This document shows positions 24,852-32,139 of a DNA stretch of 64,000 bases, in pieces (the stretch's first letter is position 1; every line of letters begins with the position of its first letter). This DNA comes from DATCLS01 sp036563805. Lineage in GTDB: Bacteria > Actinomycetota > Acidimicrobiia > Acidimicrobiales > VFJN01. The DNA lies in NCBI GenBank assembly GCA_036563805.1, contig DATCLS010000051.1, positions 8,716 to 72,715 of the forward strand, read 5' to 3'. The notes beneath the pieces were generated by a model. It saw only the letters and a list, made by a program, of their open reading frames with translations. It made no database searches and was not told the origin of the DNA. The position numbers and the translations under genes were made by a program.

Positions 24852-26018
24852 ATGGGGTCCGCCACCGCCATCCGGGTCATCGACGCCGACACCCACCTGA
24901 CCGAGCCCGAGGACCTGTGGACTGCCCGCCTGCCGGCGCGGTTCCGCGACGCCGCCCCGCGGGTGCGTCGGCACGAGCCGTCGGGCACCCGCCGGTGGAT
25001 GGTGGGCGACCGCTGGTGCAGCCTGGTCGGCAACTACAGCATGGCCGGGTGGCGGGAGTTCCCGCCGTCGTGCCCGCCGACGCTCGAAGAGGCCGACCCG
25101 GCCTGCTACGACCCCAAGGCCCGCCTCGCCTACATGGACGCCAACGGGATCTACGCCCAGGTCCTGTACCCGAACGTCATCGCCTTCGAGGGGCACGCCT
25201 TCATGGCACTGCCCGACGACGAGCTCAAGCTCGCCTGCGTCCGGACCTACAACGACTACCAGGCCGAGTTCGCCTCGGTCGCCCCCGAGCGGTTCGTGTG
25301 CCTGGCCACCGTGCCGTTCTGGGACCTCGACGCCTCCATCGAGGAGCTGCGCCGGTGCCACGCCCTCGGCCACCGGGGGCTGCTGTGGGCAGCCACGCTC
25401 GAGAAGCACGGGCTGCCCGACTTCGTCGACCCCCACTGGGACCCGCTGTACGCGGTGGCCCAGGAGCTGGGCATGTCGATCAACTTCCACGTGGGCGTCG
25501 GCAACACCCGTGAGGAGATCGAGGCGGCGATGAACCGGGAGAGCTACGACCCGGCCTACAACGCGGCCCGCTCGTCGATGAGCTTCGTGAGCAACATCCG
25601 GACCATCGGGCTGCTGCTCACCAGCGGCCTGTGCGACCGCTTCCCCGAGCTCGACTTCGTGTCGGTGGAGAGCGGGTTCGGCTACATCCCGTTCCTGATG
25701 GACAGCCTCGACTGGCAGTGGAAGGGGAGCGGGGCCCGCGACAGATACCCGGCCCGGATGCTGCCCAGCGAGTACTTCCGGCGCCAGGTGTACGCCATGT
25801 TCTGGTTCGAGGAGCAGTCGCTCGAGCTCCTGCCCAGGTACCAGGACAACGTGATGTTCGAGACCGACTTCCCCCACCCGACGAGCCTGCACCCGGGCCC
25901 GGCCAGCTACTCGCCGTCGCCGGCTGAGATCATCCGCCGCGACACCGCGATCGTGGGCGAGGACGTCATGCGCAAGGTGCTGCACGACAACGCTGCCCGC
26001 GTCTACCACGTCACCTGA
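24852..26018 (+). CDS. Amidohydrolase-2 family protein
   Basis: 388 residues from ATG 24852. TIM-barrel metal hydrolase/decarboxylase of the ACMSD-like group: DADTHLTEPEDLW carries the first metal ligands, INFHVGVGNT a barrel His, VSVESGFGYIPF precedes the C-terminal metal region, and ETDFPHPTSLHP carries the catalytic Asp. The N-terminal HLTEP has His-x-x-Glu where ACMSD has His-x-His, as in many actinobacterial paralogs. Probable role: hydrolytic or decarboxylation step on a ring-cleavage or acyl product. Divergent from the CoA ligase. Confidence 0.85.
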   Translation: MGSATAIRVIDADTHLTEPEDLWTARLPARFRDAAPRVRRHEPSGTRRWMVGDRWCSLVGNYSMAGWREFPPSCPPTLEEADPACYDPKARLAYMDANGIYAQVLYPNVIAFEGHAFMALPDDELKLACVRTYNDYQAEFASVAPERFVCLATVPFWDLDASIEELRRCHALGHRGLLWAATLEKHGLPDFVDPHWDPLYAVAQELGMSINFHVGVGNTREEIEAAMNRESYDPAYNAARSSMSFVSNIRTIGLLLTSGLCDRFPELDFVSVESGFGYIPFLMDSLDWQWKGSGARDRYPARMLPSEYFRRQVYAMFWFEEQSLELLPRYQDNVMFETDFPHPTSLHPGPASYSPSPAEIIRRDTAIVGEDVMRKVLHDNAARVYHVT

Positions 26019-26181
26019 CCCGTCTGACCCTGACCGGCCCGGCCGACCGGCCCGTCCGGCCGCGAGCCGCGGGTCCGTGTCCCGGGCGCGATGAGCCGGC
26101 GGGCCGGATGGAGGACGTCCGAGGCCGACCGGGGCCGACGGAGGCCGACGTCGGCCGAGGCCGACTGCGGGGCGGGCCGCC
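26019..26181. other. Gene-free GC-rich stretch with GGCCGAC repeats
   Basis: The 163 bp between the convergent amidohydrolase and M23 genes have no supported ORF. The region is simple-sequence-like, with repeated CGGCC and GGCCGAC units (four between 26122 and 26165). It probably provides termination by GC-rich stems; no single clean hairpin was identified. Confidence 0.5.
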
Positions 26182-27459
26182 TCAGCAGGCCTCGACCAGG
26201 CGGGAGTAGGGGTTGACCGACTCGCCGCCCCCGGGCATGTACTCGAAGTGGAGGTGCGGGGCGTCCTCGGGAGCGTTGCCCGAGGTGCCGACGTAGCCGA
26301 TGACGGTGCCCGCCTCGACGTGGCCAGCGCCCTGGTTGGCGTAGCTGTCGAGATGGGCGCCGTAGTACGTGTTGCCGTCGTCGCCGTACACGTACCAGGC
26401 GTTGCCGCCGAGGCTGTTGCTGCGGTGCTCGACCGTGCCGCTGACGGGGGCGACGGTCGGCGTGCCGCGGGCGGCCATCATGTCGGTGCCCTGGTGGCTG
26501 CGCCCGCCCGAGCGGGCCGCCCCCCAGGTGTCGGCGAAGTGAAGGCCGCCGCCCTGGACGGGGCACACCCAGCCCCCGCCCGAGGCGCCGCCGCCGGAGG
26601 ACGCCTGCTCCTGGGCCTCCTCCAGCTGGCGCTGGCGCTCGGCCGCCTCGCGAGCCTGGCGGGCGCGCTCGGCGGCGGCCAGCGCCTCCATGGCCCGGGC
26701 GTACTCCTCGGCGGCCTGGATCTCGTCGATGATCCGCTGGATCTCGGCCGCCCGCTGGCGCACCGCCGGGTCGTCGGAGGCGGCCGCCCCGCGGGCCAGC
26801 CGGTTGCGGACGGACAGCACGAACCGGGTCTGGGCGCTCACGGCCTCCTCGAGGTCGGCCAGCGCCGCCTCGGCCCGGGCGCGTGCCTCGTTGGCCTCGG
26901 CCAGCGCCGCGGCCCGCACCTCGCGCAGCTCCTCGAGCCGCTCCTGCTGCTCCTGGAGCTCGTCCAGCGTGGCCGCCGAGTCGGCGGCGTGGGCGTCGAG
27001 GATCGCCTGGCGGACCGTGGCTTCCTCGATCGAGTCGCTGGCGAAGACGTCGACACCCTCCTGGATCGGCGGGTTCACGAACGCCTCGGCCACCACGTCG
27101 TCGGTGCGGACCTGAAGGTCCTCGACCCGCATCTCGATGTCGTCCACCGCGGACTGGGCGTCGGCCAGCTCGCCTTCGGCCCGGCGCACGGCCGCCTGCG
27201 CCCGCTCCACCTGCTCGAGCTGGGCGACGACGCCGTCCTGGAGGTCCTCGAGCGTGGCGGCGGCCTCCTCGGCCGACTCGGAGGGGTCGATATCGACGAG
27301 CGCCCGGTCGGCCTCGGCCTGCCGCTCCTCGGCCGGGCTCTCCTGGGCGGGCCGGACGGGCGCACCGGCGGCGCCGCTCCCGGTGGCGACGGACACCAGC
27401 AGGGCGACGGCGGCGATGACGACTGAGCGGCGGACGGCCTGAGTCGAGGCGCCCAACAT
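26182..27459 (-). CDS. Secreted M23 (LytM) peptidase with coiled-coil N-domain
   Basis: 425 residues; the start is ATG 27459 after GGGAGGAAG. A signal sequence (about 12-35) is followed by a long coiled-coil region (about 45-295; heptads rich in Ala, Glu and Arg, e.g. LEELREVRAAALAEANEARA), as in PcsB/EnvC-like hydrolases and activators. A Gly/Ser linker leads to the LytM domain with zinc residues in HQGTDMMA and HLHFEY, both present, so it is probably active. Likely splits peptidoglycan cross-links during growth or division. Confidence 0.92.
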   Translation of the reverse strand: MLGASTQAVRRSVVIAAVALLVSVATGSGAAGAPVRPAQESPAEERQAEADRALVDIDPSESAEEAAATLEDLQDGVVAQLEQVERAQAAVRRAEGELADAQSAVDDIEMRVEDLQVRTDDVVAEAFVNPPIQEGVDVFASDSIEEATVRQAILDAHAADSAATLDELQEQQERLEELREVRAAALAEANEARARAEAALADLEEAVSAQTRFVLSVRNRLARGAAASDDPAVRQRAAEIQRIIDEIQAAEEYARAMEALAAAERARQAREAAERQRQLEEAQEQASSGGGASGGGWVCPVQGGGLHFADTWGAARSGGRSHQGTDMMAARGTPTVAPVSGTVEHRSNSLGGNAWYVYGDDGNTYYGAHLDSYANQGAGHVEAGTVIGYVGTSGNAPEDAPHLHFEYMPGGGESVNPYSRLVEAC

Positions 27460-27584
27460 CTTCCTCCCGAGCGGCGTGACGGTCCCCGATCCCCAGCAGG
27501 CGGCTCCCCTGATCACCGGGTCTGTCGACACGGGACCGTAACAAGATCGGTCACCGCCTGTCACAGCATGCGGCGGCCGGGGCG

Positions 27585-27610
27585 GCGGGCCCGCTCGGTG
27601 GCGGGCCCGC
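27585..27610. terminator. Duplicated GCGGGCCCGC stem
   Basis: Two copies of the palindrome GCGGGCCCGC (27585-27594 and 27601-27610) flank TCGGTG, forming a 10-bp hairpin just downstream of the minus-strand sigma-factor gene. Upstream of the M23 gene at 27459, it insulates the two units. Confidence 0.6.
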
Positions 27611-27639
27611 TCCCGGGCGGGCGAGCCGGCGGTCGGCGC

Positions 27640-28512
27640 TCAGGCCGGCAGCGGGAGGGCGGCCAGGCGGTCGGGGTCGCCGAGGATGTCGAGCCGCACG
27701 ATCCGGTCGCCGCAGAGCGTGAAGGCGAACAGCGTGACGGGCCGGCCCTCCAGGGTGGCGAGCGCGCCGGCGACGCCGTTGACCAGGACGGGCCGCACCT
27801 CGACGCCCGGGGTCCGGAACGCCAGCGCCCGCTGGGCGATCGTGGCCGGGCCCCGCACGATGCCCGAGATCTCGGGCCGGGCCGCCCCGCCGTCGGCGTG
27901 GAGCACGACGTCGGGGTCGAGCACCGCCACCAGCGCGTCGAAGTCGCCGGCCCGGGCGGCGGTCAGGAAGGCGTCGGCGGCGGCCCGCTGCCGCGCCCGG
28001 TCGCGCTCCGGCGCCGGGGTGTCGGCCACCCGGCGGCGGGCCCGGCTGGCCAGCTGGCGGACCGCGGCGGGCGTGCGTCCCAGCAGCTCGGCCACGTCCT
28101 CGAACGGCACGGCGAACATGTCATGGAGCACGAACGCTAGCCGCTCGGCCGGCTTGAGCCGGTCGAGCACGACCTGCAGAGCGAGGCCCACGGAGTCGGC
28201 CAGCACCGCCTCGGCTTCGGGGTCGTGGACCTCCGGGGCGGTCACGACGGGGTCGGGCAGGTGGGCGTCGATCTCGACCTCGGGCCGGGCGCGGCGGGCG
28301 CGCAGCATGTCGAGGCACAGGCGCGACACCACGGTGGTGAGCCAGCCGCCCAGGTTGTCGATCTCGTCGGGGTCGACCCGCTGGAGGCGCAGCCAGGTCT
28401 GCTGGACGGCGTCGTCGGCCTCGCTGAGCGAGCCGAGCAGCCTGTAGGCCACGGCCCGCACGTGGGGCCGGTGCTCCTCGAAGCGATCCGCCAGGGACGT
28501 CGCCGCGCTCAC
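27640..28512 (-). CDS. ECF41-type RNA polymerase sigma factor
   Basis: 290 residues; start GTG 28512 with an upstream GGGAGG. Sigma region 2 spans about 10-75 (AVAYRLLGSLSEADDAVQQTWLR), region 4 about 115-165 (LAFVLHDMFAVPFEDVAELLGRTPAAVRQ), and the C-terminal SnoaL-like extension about 175-285. ECF41 proteins use that extension to control activity instead of an anti-sigma factor. Group hallmarks are recognisable: HLPDP in the linker (WLPEP in the consensus), DGG in the extension, and a terminal DPDRL (NPDKL). It is divergent from the carboxymuconolactone-decarboxylase gene, the standard ECF41 partner, with a matching promoter between. Confidence 0.95.
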   Translation of the reverse strand: MSAATSLADRFEEHRPHVRAVAYRLLGSLSEADDAVQQTWLRLQRVDPDEIDNLGGWLTTVVSRLCLDMLRARRARPEVEIDAHLPDPVVTAPEVHDPEAEAVLADSVGLALQVVLDRLKPAERLAFVLHDMFAVPFEDVAELLGRTPAAVRQLASRARRRVADTPAPERDRARQRAAADAFLTAARAGDFDALVAVLDPDVVLHADGGAARPEISGIVRGPATIAQRALAFRTPGVEVRPVLVNGVAGALATLEGRPVTLFAFTLCGDRIVRLDILGDPDRLAALPLPA

Positions 28513-28513
28513 C

Positions 28514-28540
28514 TGTCACATCCTCCCGTCGCCGTTCGTC
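28514..28540 (+). promoter_or_regulatory. ECF41 promoter TGTCACA-N16-CGTC
   Basis: TGTCACA at 28514-28520 and CGTC at 28537-28540 are separated by exactly 16 bp. This is the consensus I recall for ECF41-dependent promoters. It points to the carboxymuconolactone-decarboxylase gene at 28583, leaving a leader of roughly 35 nt with a GGAGAGG ribosome site. The -35 box overlaps the leader of the divergent sigma gene. Confidence 0.8.
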
Positions 28541-28582
28541 AAGGCAACGAGAGACAGAACGGACACGAGGAGAGGACCTTAC

Positions 28583-29047
28583 ATGGAACCCCGCATGACC
28601 CACCCGGCGATGGTCGTCCCCGCCGCCGCCGGCGCCCTCCGCGAGCTGAGCAAGGCGGCGGCGTCGACCGGCGTCCCCGTCACCACGCTGAAGCTGGTCG
28701 AGCTGCGGGCCAGCCAGATCAACGGCTGCAGCTTCTGCTGCGAGATGCACAGCCGTGAGCTGCGGGAGGCCGGCGAGTCCGAGGAGCGGATCGCCACCGT
28801 GGCCGCCTGGCGCGAGGCCCCGTGGTTCACCGAGGCCGAGCGGGCGGCGCTGGCGCTCGCCGAGGCCGTGACCCGGATCGCCGACCGCCCCGAGGCGGTC
28901 ACCGACGAGATCTGGGCGGCGGCGGCCGAGCACTACGACGAGAAGCAGCTGAGCGGGCTGTTGCTCGACATCGGCGCCATCAACGTGTGGAACCGCCTGA
29001 ACGGCGCCACCCGGCAGCCGGCCGGCGCTTACCGAGCCGCCGCCTGA
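28583..29047 (+). CDS. Carboxymuconolactone-decarboxylase/AhpD-family protein
   Basis: 154 residues from ATG 28583, preceded by GGAGAGGACC. The AhpD-like redox motif is present: Cys49, Cys52, Cys53 and His56 in NGCSFCCEMH, followed by SRELREAGESEERI and a WREAPWFTEAERAALALAEAV helix. These small all-alpha trimers act as peroxidases or lactone decarboxylases. It is the expected single target of the divergent ECF41 sigma factor. A thiol-based stress role is more likely than ring catabolism. Confidence 0.92.
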   Translation: MEPRMTHPAMVVPAAAGALRELSKAAASTGVPVTTLKLVELRASQINGCSFCCEMHSRELREAGESEERIATVAAWREAPWFTEAERAALALAEAVTRIADRPEAVTDEIWAAAAEHYDEKQLSGLLLDIGAINVWNRLNGATRQPAGAYRAAA

Positions 29048-29115
29048 CGGGGACCGTCCGGCCGGGCGGTCCCCGGGGCGGGCGGCTCCCCCGCCCGCCC
29101 CGGCCGCTCGCCCTC

Positions 29116-29190
29116 GGCCGTTCGCGCCGCCGGGCCCCGGCTCTCGCGCCCCGGCCGTTCGTGCTGCCGGGCACCGGACTCTCGCGCCCC
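29116..29190. repeat. Tandem 37/38-bp repeat
   Basis: Two adjacent imperfect copies (29116-29152 and 29153-29190) begin GGCCGTTCG and end CTCGCGCCCC, differing at a few positions and one inserted base. They lie between the AhpD-like gene and the AraC-type gene. Likely a local duplication; a regulatory role is possible because it is upstream of a regulator gene. Confidence 0.5.
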
Positions 29191-29241
29191 GGGACTACCG
29201 CCGGTAAGACGCGGGGGTCGGGACGCAGTAGGGTCGTCGAC

Positions 29242-30267
29242 GTGGCCGTTGCGACGTTCGTGACGGTGCGGCGCGAGGTGTTCGACCACGTCGCCTCGTC
29301 GCTCGCTCGGTTGGGGGTGCGCGATCCGGCGCTGGCCGGCGCGCCCGGCCGGCCCGGCCCGGGCGGGTCCAGCGGCGACCACCGGGCCCGGGTGCCCGCC
29401 CGCGAGCTCAACGACCTGTGGGAGCGGGCGGTCCGGCGGACGGGCGACACGTGCCTCGGCATCCGGGCGGCCCGGACAGCCCGGACGCGGGACTTCGGCC
29501 CGCTCGGCGAGGTCGTCCTGACCCGGCACAGCCTGGCCGAGGCCCTGGCCGAGAACGCCCGCCTGCTGCCGCTCGTGACCGACAGCATCGGGTTCGCCCT
29601 GGTGGCCCGTGGCGACCGGGCGCAGTACGTCCTCGAGGTGCGCGACCCGTCGCTCATGCACCCCCAGTCGGCCGAGCAGGCGCTGGCCACCGTGTGGTTC
29701 TGGGTGCAGTGGCTGGCGCGCCGGGCCGGGGTCGAGCTGGACCCGGTCGTGCGCTTCGCCCACCCTCGGGCCGACCCGGCGAGCGACCACGAGCGCCTGC
29801 TCGGCTGCCCGGTCGTGTTCGACGCCGGGCTCAACGCCATCGACGTCGCCAGCACCGCGCTGTTCCGCCCGCTCCACCCGGTCGTGCCCCTGCCGGCCGC
29901 CACTGGCCGCGACCCGCTGTCCGAGGCCGAGCGGCTGCTGGCCCGGCGCCGGCGCTCGACGTTCCTCGTGCTGGTCCGCCAGATCGTGGGCGAGGAGCTG
30001 GCCAACGGGGCGACCGAGGACCGGGTGGCGCGCCGCCTCGGCCTCCATCCCCGGACGCTGTCCCGCCGCCTGGCGGCCCGGGGGACGACCTTCCGGGCGG
30101 TGGTCGAGTCCGAGCGCCGGGCCCGCGCCGAGCAGCTGCTGGTGACCGACTGGTCGATCGATCGCATCGGCCGGTCCCTGGGCTACTCCGACGGCACCGC
30201 GTTCTCGCGGGCGTTCAAGCGCTGGACCGGCACGACGCCGACCGCCTTCCGCGCCGCGCTGGCCTGA
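29242..30267 (+). CDS. AraC-family transcriptional regulator (OruR/ArgR-like)
   Basis: 341 residues from GTG 29242. The N-terminal part is an AraC-type 'Arabinose_bd' domain common in actinobacterial lipid and xenobiotic regulators (RELNDLWERAVRRTGDTCLGIRAA, FGPLGEVVLTRHSLAEAL). The C-terminal double helix-turn-helix includes VARRLGLHPRTLSRRLAARGTTF and IGRSLGYSDGTAFSRAFKRWTGTTPTAFR, the canonical second motif. No ribosome site is clear. Downstream, convergent, is the Liv-type transporter operon. Target unknown. Confidence 0.88.
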   Translation: MAVATFVTVRREVFDHVASSLARLGVRDPALAGAPGRPGPGGSSGDHRARVPARELNDLWERAVRRTGDTCLGIRAARTARTRDFGPLGEVVLTRHSLAEALAENARLLPLVTDSIGFALVARGDRAQYVLEVRDPSLMHPQSAEQALATVWFWVQWLARRAGVELDPVVRFAHPRADPASDHERLLGCPVVFDAGLNAIDVASTALFRPLHPVVPLPAATGRDPLSEAERLLARRRRSTFLVLVRQIVGEELANGATEDRVARRLGLHPRTLSRRLAARGTTFRAVVESERRARAEQLLVTDWSIDRIGRSLGYSDGTAFSRAFKRWTGTTPTAFRAALA

Positions 30268-30282
30268 GCGCCGGGCGGGCCC

Positions 30283-30335
30283 GGACGGCCCCGAGCGCCG
30301 CGCCGGCCCGGGCGGGCGGACGGCCCCGAGCGCCG
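30283..30335. repeat. Duplicated 18-bp unit between convergent genes
   Basis: GGACGGCCCCGAGCGCCG occurs at 30283-30300 and again at 30318-30335, in the gap between the AraC gene and the transporter operon end. GC-rich and able to form stems; probably part of a bidirectional termination region. Confidence 0.45.
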
Positions 30336-30348
30336 GGGGCCCCGGGCC

Positions 30349-32139
30349 TCAGCCCCCGCCCGCCGCCGGGGAGCCCGGGGGTGGCGGGTAGTCGGGCGCC
30401 CGGTCCTCGGGTGGCAGCTCGTCGAGGACCGTGGCGGCCGCCTCGGCCCCGGCGAACGGCCGGGGCGGCGGGGGGTCGTCGGGCGTGAACCGCCGGCCCC
30501 CGTCGGACCGGCGCCAGGCGCCCAGGCCCACCTGGCCCCGCTCGTCCTCGGCCCGGACCGTCGGGTCCCACCAGATCTCGACCGCGTCGTCGATGCCGGC
30601 GTAGTCCATCCGGTCGAAGAACCCCCAGTGGCCGTAGCTGATCTGGGGCGTGGTCGGGCCGCCGCCCGTGGGCGGGATGCGGAACAGGCCGCGGGCGAAC
30701 GTCTCGGGGGTCAGCTCCGGGCCGGCCATGTGGATGCCCGACACCAGCCACGCCGCCGGCGGCCACAGCAGGGCGTACTGGGAGGCGGCCGGCGGCATGG
30801 CGTCCGCGCCGTAGTACCAGCGGTACAGCCGGATCGGCTCCTGGATGGCCTGCTCGGTGGGGGCGGCCAGGTTGGAGATCCCGTAGGCGTGCTCCATCTG
30901 GGCCGGGTCGTACTGGCGGGCCAGCGTGTTGGTGTCGGTGAGCGTGACGCCGGTGAAGATCCACTCGGGGTGGTAGTCCTGCTCGGTGGCGGCCTGGGTC
31001 AAGTAGATCGGCATGAACGGGTCGCCGAGGAACACGATCGTGTTGATCCCCTCCGACTTGAACCGGGCGATGATCTCCGTCGCCTTGGCCGGGGCGGCGG
31101 CCAGGTCGAGCAGGTAGGTCTCGGTCAGCTCGACGTTGGCCTCCTCGGCCCGCTCGGCCCCGGTCTCGGCGTACAGCGGCGGGTCCTGGTCGAGGTGGAC
31201 GACGCCGATCCGGCGGGGCTGGCCCCGCAGGTCGCCCCCGGCGAACTCGGCGTGGCTGACCATCCGCCCGCCCTCGCCGGCGGCCGCCACCCAGGCGTCG
31301 AGCGTGTCGAGGACCTGGTCGATCGACGCCGACATCTCCCAGACGTACGGCGCCATGTCCTCGACCATGTCGCCGGGCAGGTAGGGGGCGCAGGCGTAGC
31401 AGGGGATGCCGGCGGCGGCCAGCTCCTGGGCGAACGTGCCCCGGTCCTGGGCCGGCCCGCCCACGACCAGGAACGGGTCCCGGGCGATGACGTCGGTGGC
31501 GTCGGCTCGGGCGGCCACGACGTCGCCCACCGTGGCCGTGGCCGGGAAGCGCTCGATGACGATCCGGCGGCCGTACAGCTCGGCCATCGAGCTGAACAGC
31601 TCGACGTACTGCTGGAACGTGGCCAGCCGCTGCTCGGGCGTGTCCTCGACGTCCATGGCACCGAGGAGCGAGGCCAGGTCGGCGGGCGTCTCGGGGGCGT
31701 AGAGCAGGATGCGGATCTCGTCCTCGGTCACCCCCCGGGCCGTGGCGCCGCCGTTGTCCCCCGAGGACTCGGGGACGCAGGGCAGCGCGTAGACCGAGGG
31801 CACGGCCAGCGTGCCCCGGTCGGTGTCGCAGGTGTCGGGCCAGTCGTACTGGTCGACCGTGCCGGCCTCCTCGGCCTCGGCGTAGGTCACCGGCATCGAA
31901 CCCGTCGGCTCCGGCGCCCCGGGCGGGCCGCTCACGTCGGTCCAGACCGAGCCGGAGGCGCCGCCGTCGCCGCCGGCATCGTCCCCGGCGGAGGTGTCGC
32001 CGCCGTCGCCGCCGACCAACACGATCGCGGCGACGACCAGCTGGAGGACGACGATGAGCGTCAGCGGGCCGTACCGGCGGATCTGCTGGGACCGGCGGGA
32101 GCCGGGCCGCTCGGACAACCTCCCGGACATGGGCCGCAT
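30349..32139 (-). CDS. ABC transporter substrate-binding protein, membrane-anchored, LivJ-like
   Basis: 596 residues. ATG 32139 overlaps the TGA of the upstream fusion gene by one base. A single N-terminal membrane segment (about 24-44, GPLTLIVVLQLVVAAIVLVGG) has no lipobox Cys, so the protein is anchored by a helix rather than a lipid. A Gly/Asp-rich stalk (45-70) is followed by a type I periplasmic-binding fold: RGVTEDEIRILLY, DPFLVVGGPAQDRGTFAQELAAAGIPCY, INTIVFLGDPFMPIYLTQA. It is larger than usual LivJ (about 370-400), with a Pro-rich C-terminal tail. It presumably delivers an amide, amino acid or aromatic acid to the two preceding membrane proteins. Confidence 0.8.
   Translation of the reverse strand: MRPMSGRLSERPGSRRSQQIRRYGPLTLIVVLQLVVAAIVLVGGDGGDTSAGDDAGGDGGASGSVWTDVSGPPGAPEPTGSMPVTYAEAEEAGTVDQYDWPDTCDTDRGTLAVPSVYALPCVPESSGDNGGATARGVTEDEIRILLYAPETPADLASLLGAMDVEDTPEQRLATFQQYVELFSSMAELYGRRIVIERFPATATVGDVVAARADATDVIARDPFLVVGGPAQDRGTFAQELAAAGIPCYACAPYLPGDMVEDMAPYVWEMSASIDQVLDTLDAWVAAAGEGGRMVSHAEFAGGDLRGQPRRIGVVHLDQDPPLYAETGAERAEEANVELTETYLLDLAAAPAKATEIIARFKSEGINTIVFLGDPFMPIYLTQAATEQDYHPEWIFTGVTLTDTNTLARQYDPAQMEHAYGISNLAAPTEQAIQEPIRLYRWYYGADAMPPAASQYALLWPPAAWLVSGIHMAGPELTPETFARGLFRIPPTGGGPTTPQISYGHWGFFDRMDYAGIDDAVEIWWDPTVRAEDERGQVGLGAWRRSDGGRRFTPDDPPPPRPFAGAEAAATVLDELPPEDRAPDYPPPPGSPAAGGG

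Noticed and set aside
27460..27584. c-di-AMP (ydaO) riboswitch before the M23 peptidase
   Set aside because: The leader is short and I could not find the conserved riboswitch helices; only GC-rich sequence and a terminator of the next gene are visible.
29048..29241. Possible CRISPR-like or small-RNA region
   Set aside because: Only two adjacent GC-rich copies with no spacers; a simple tandem duplication explains it.
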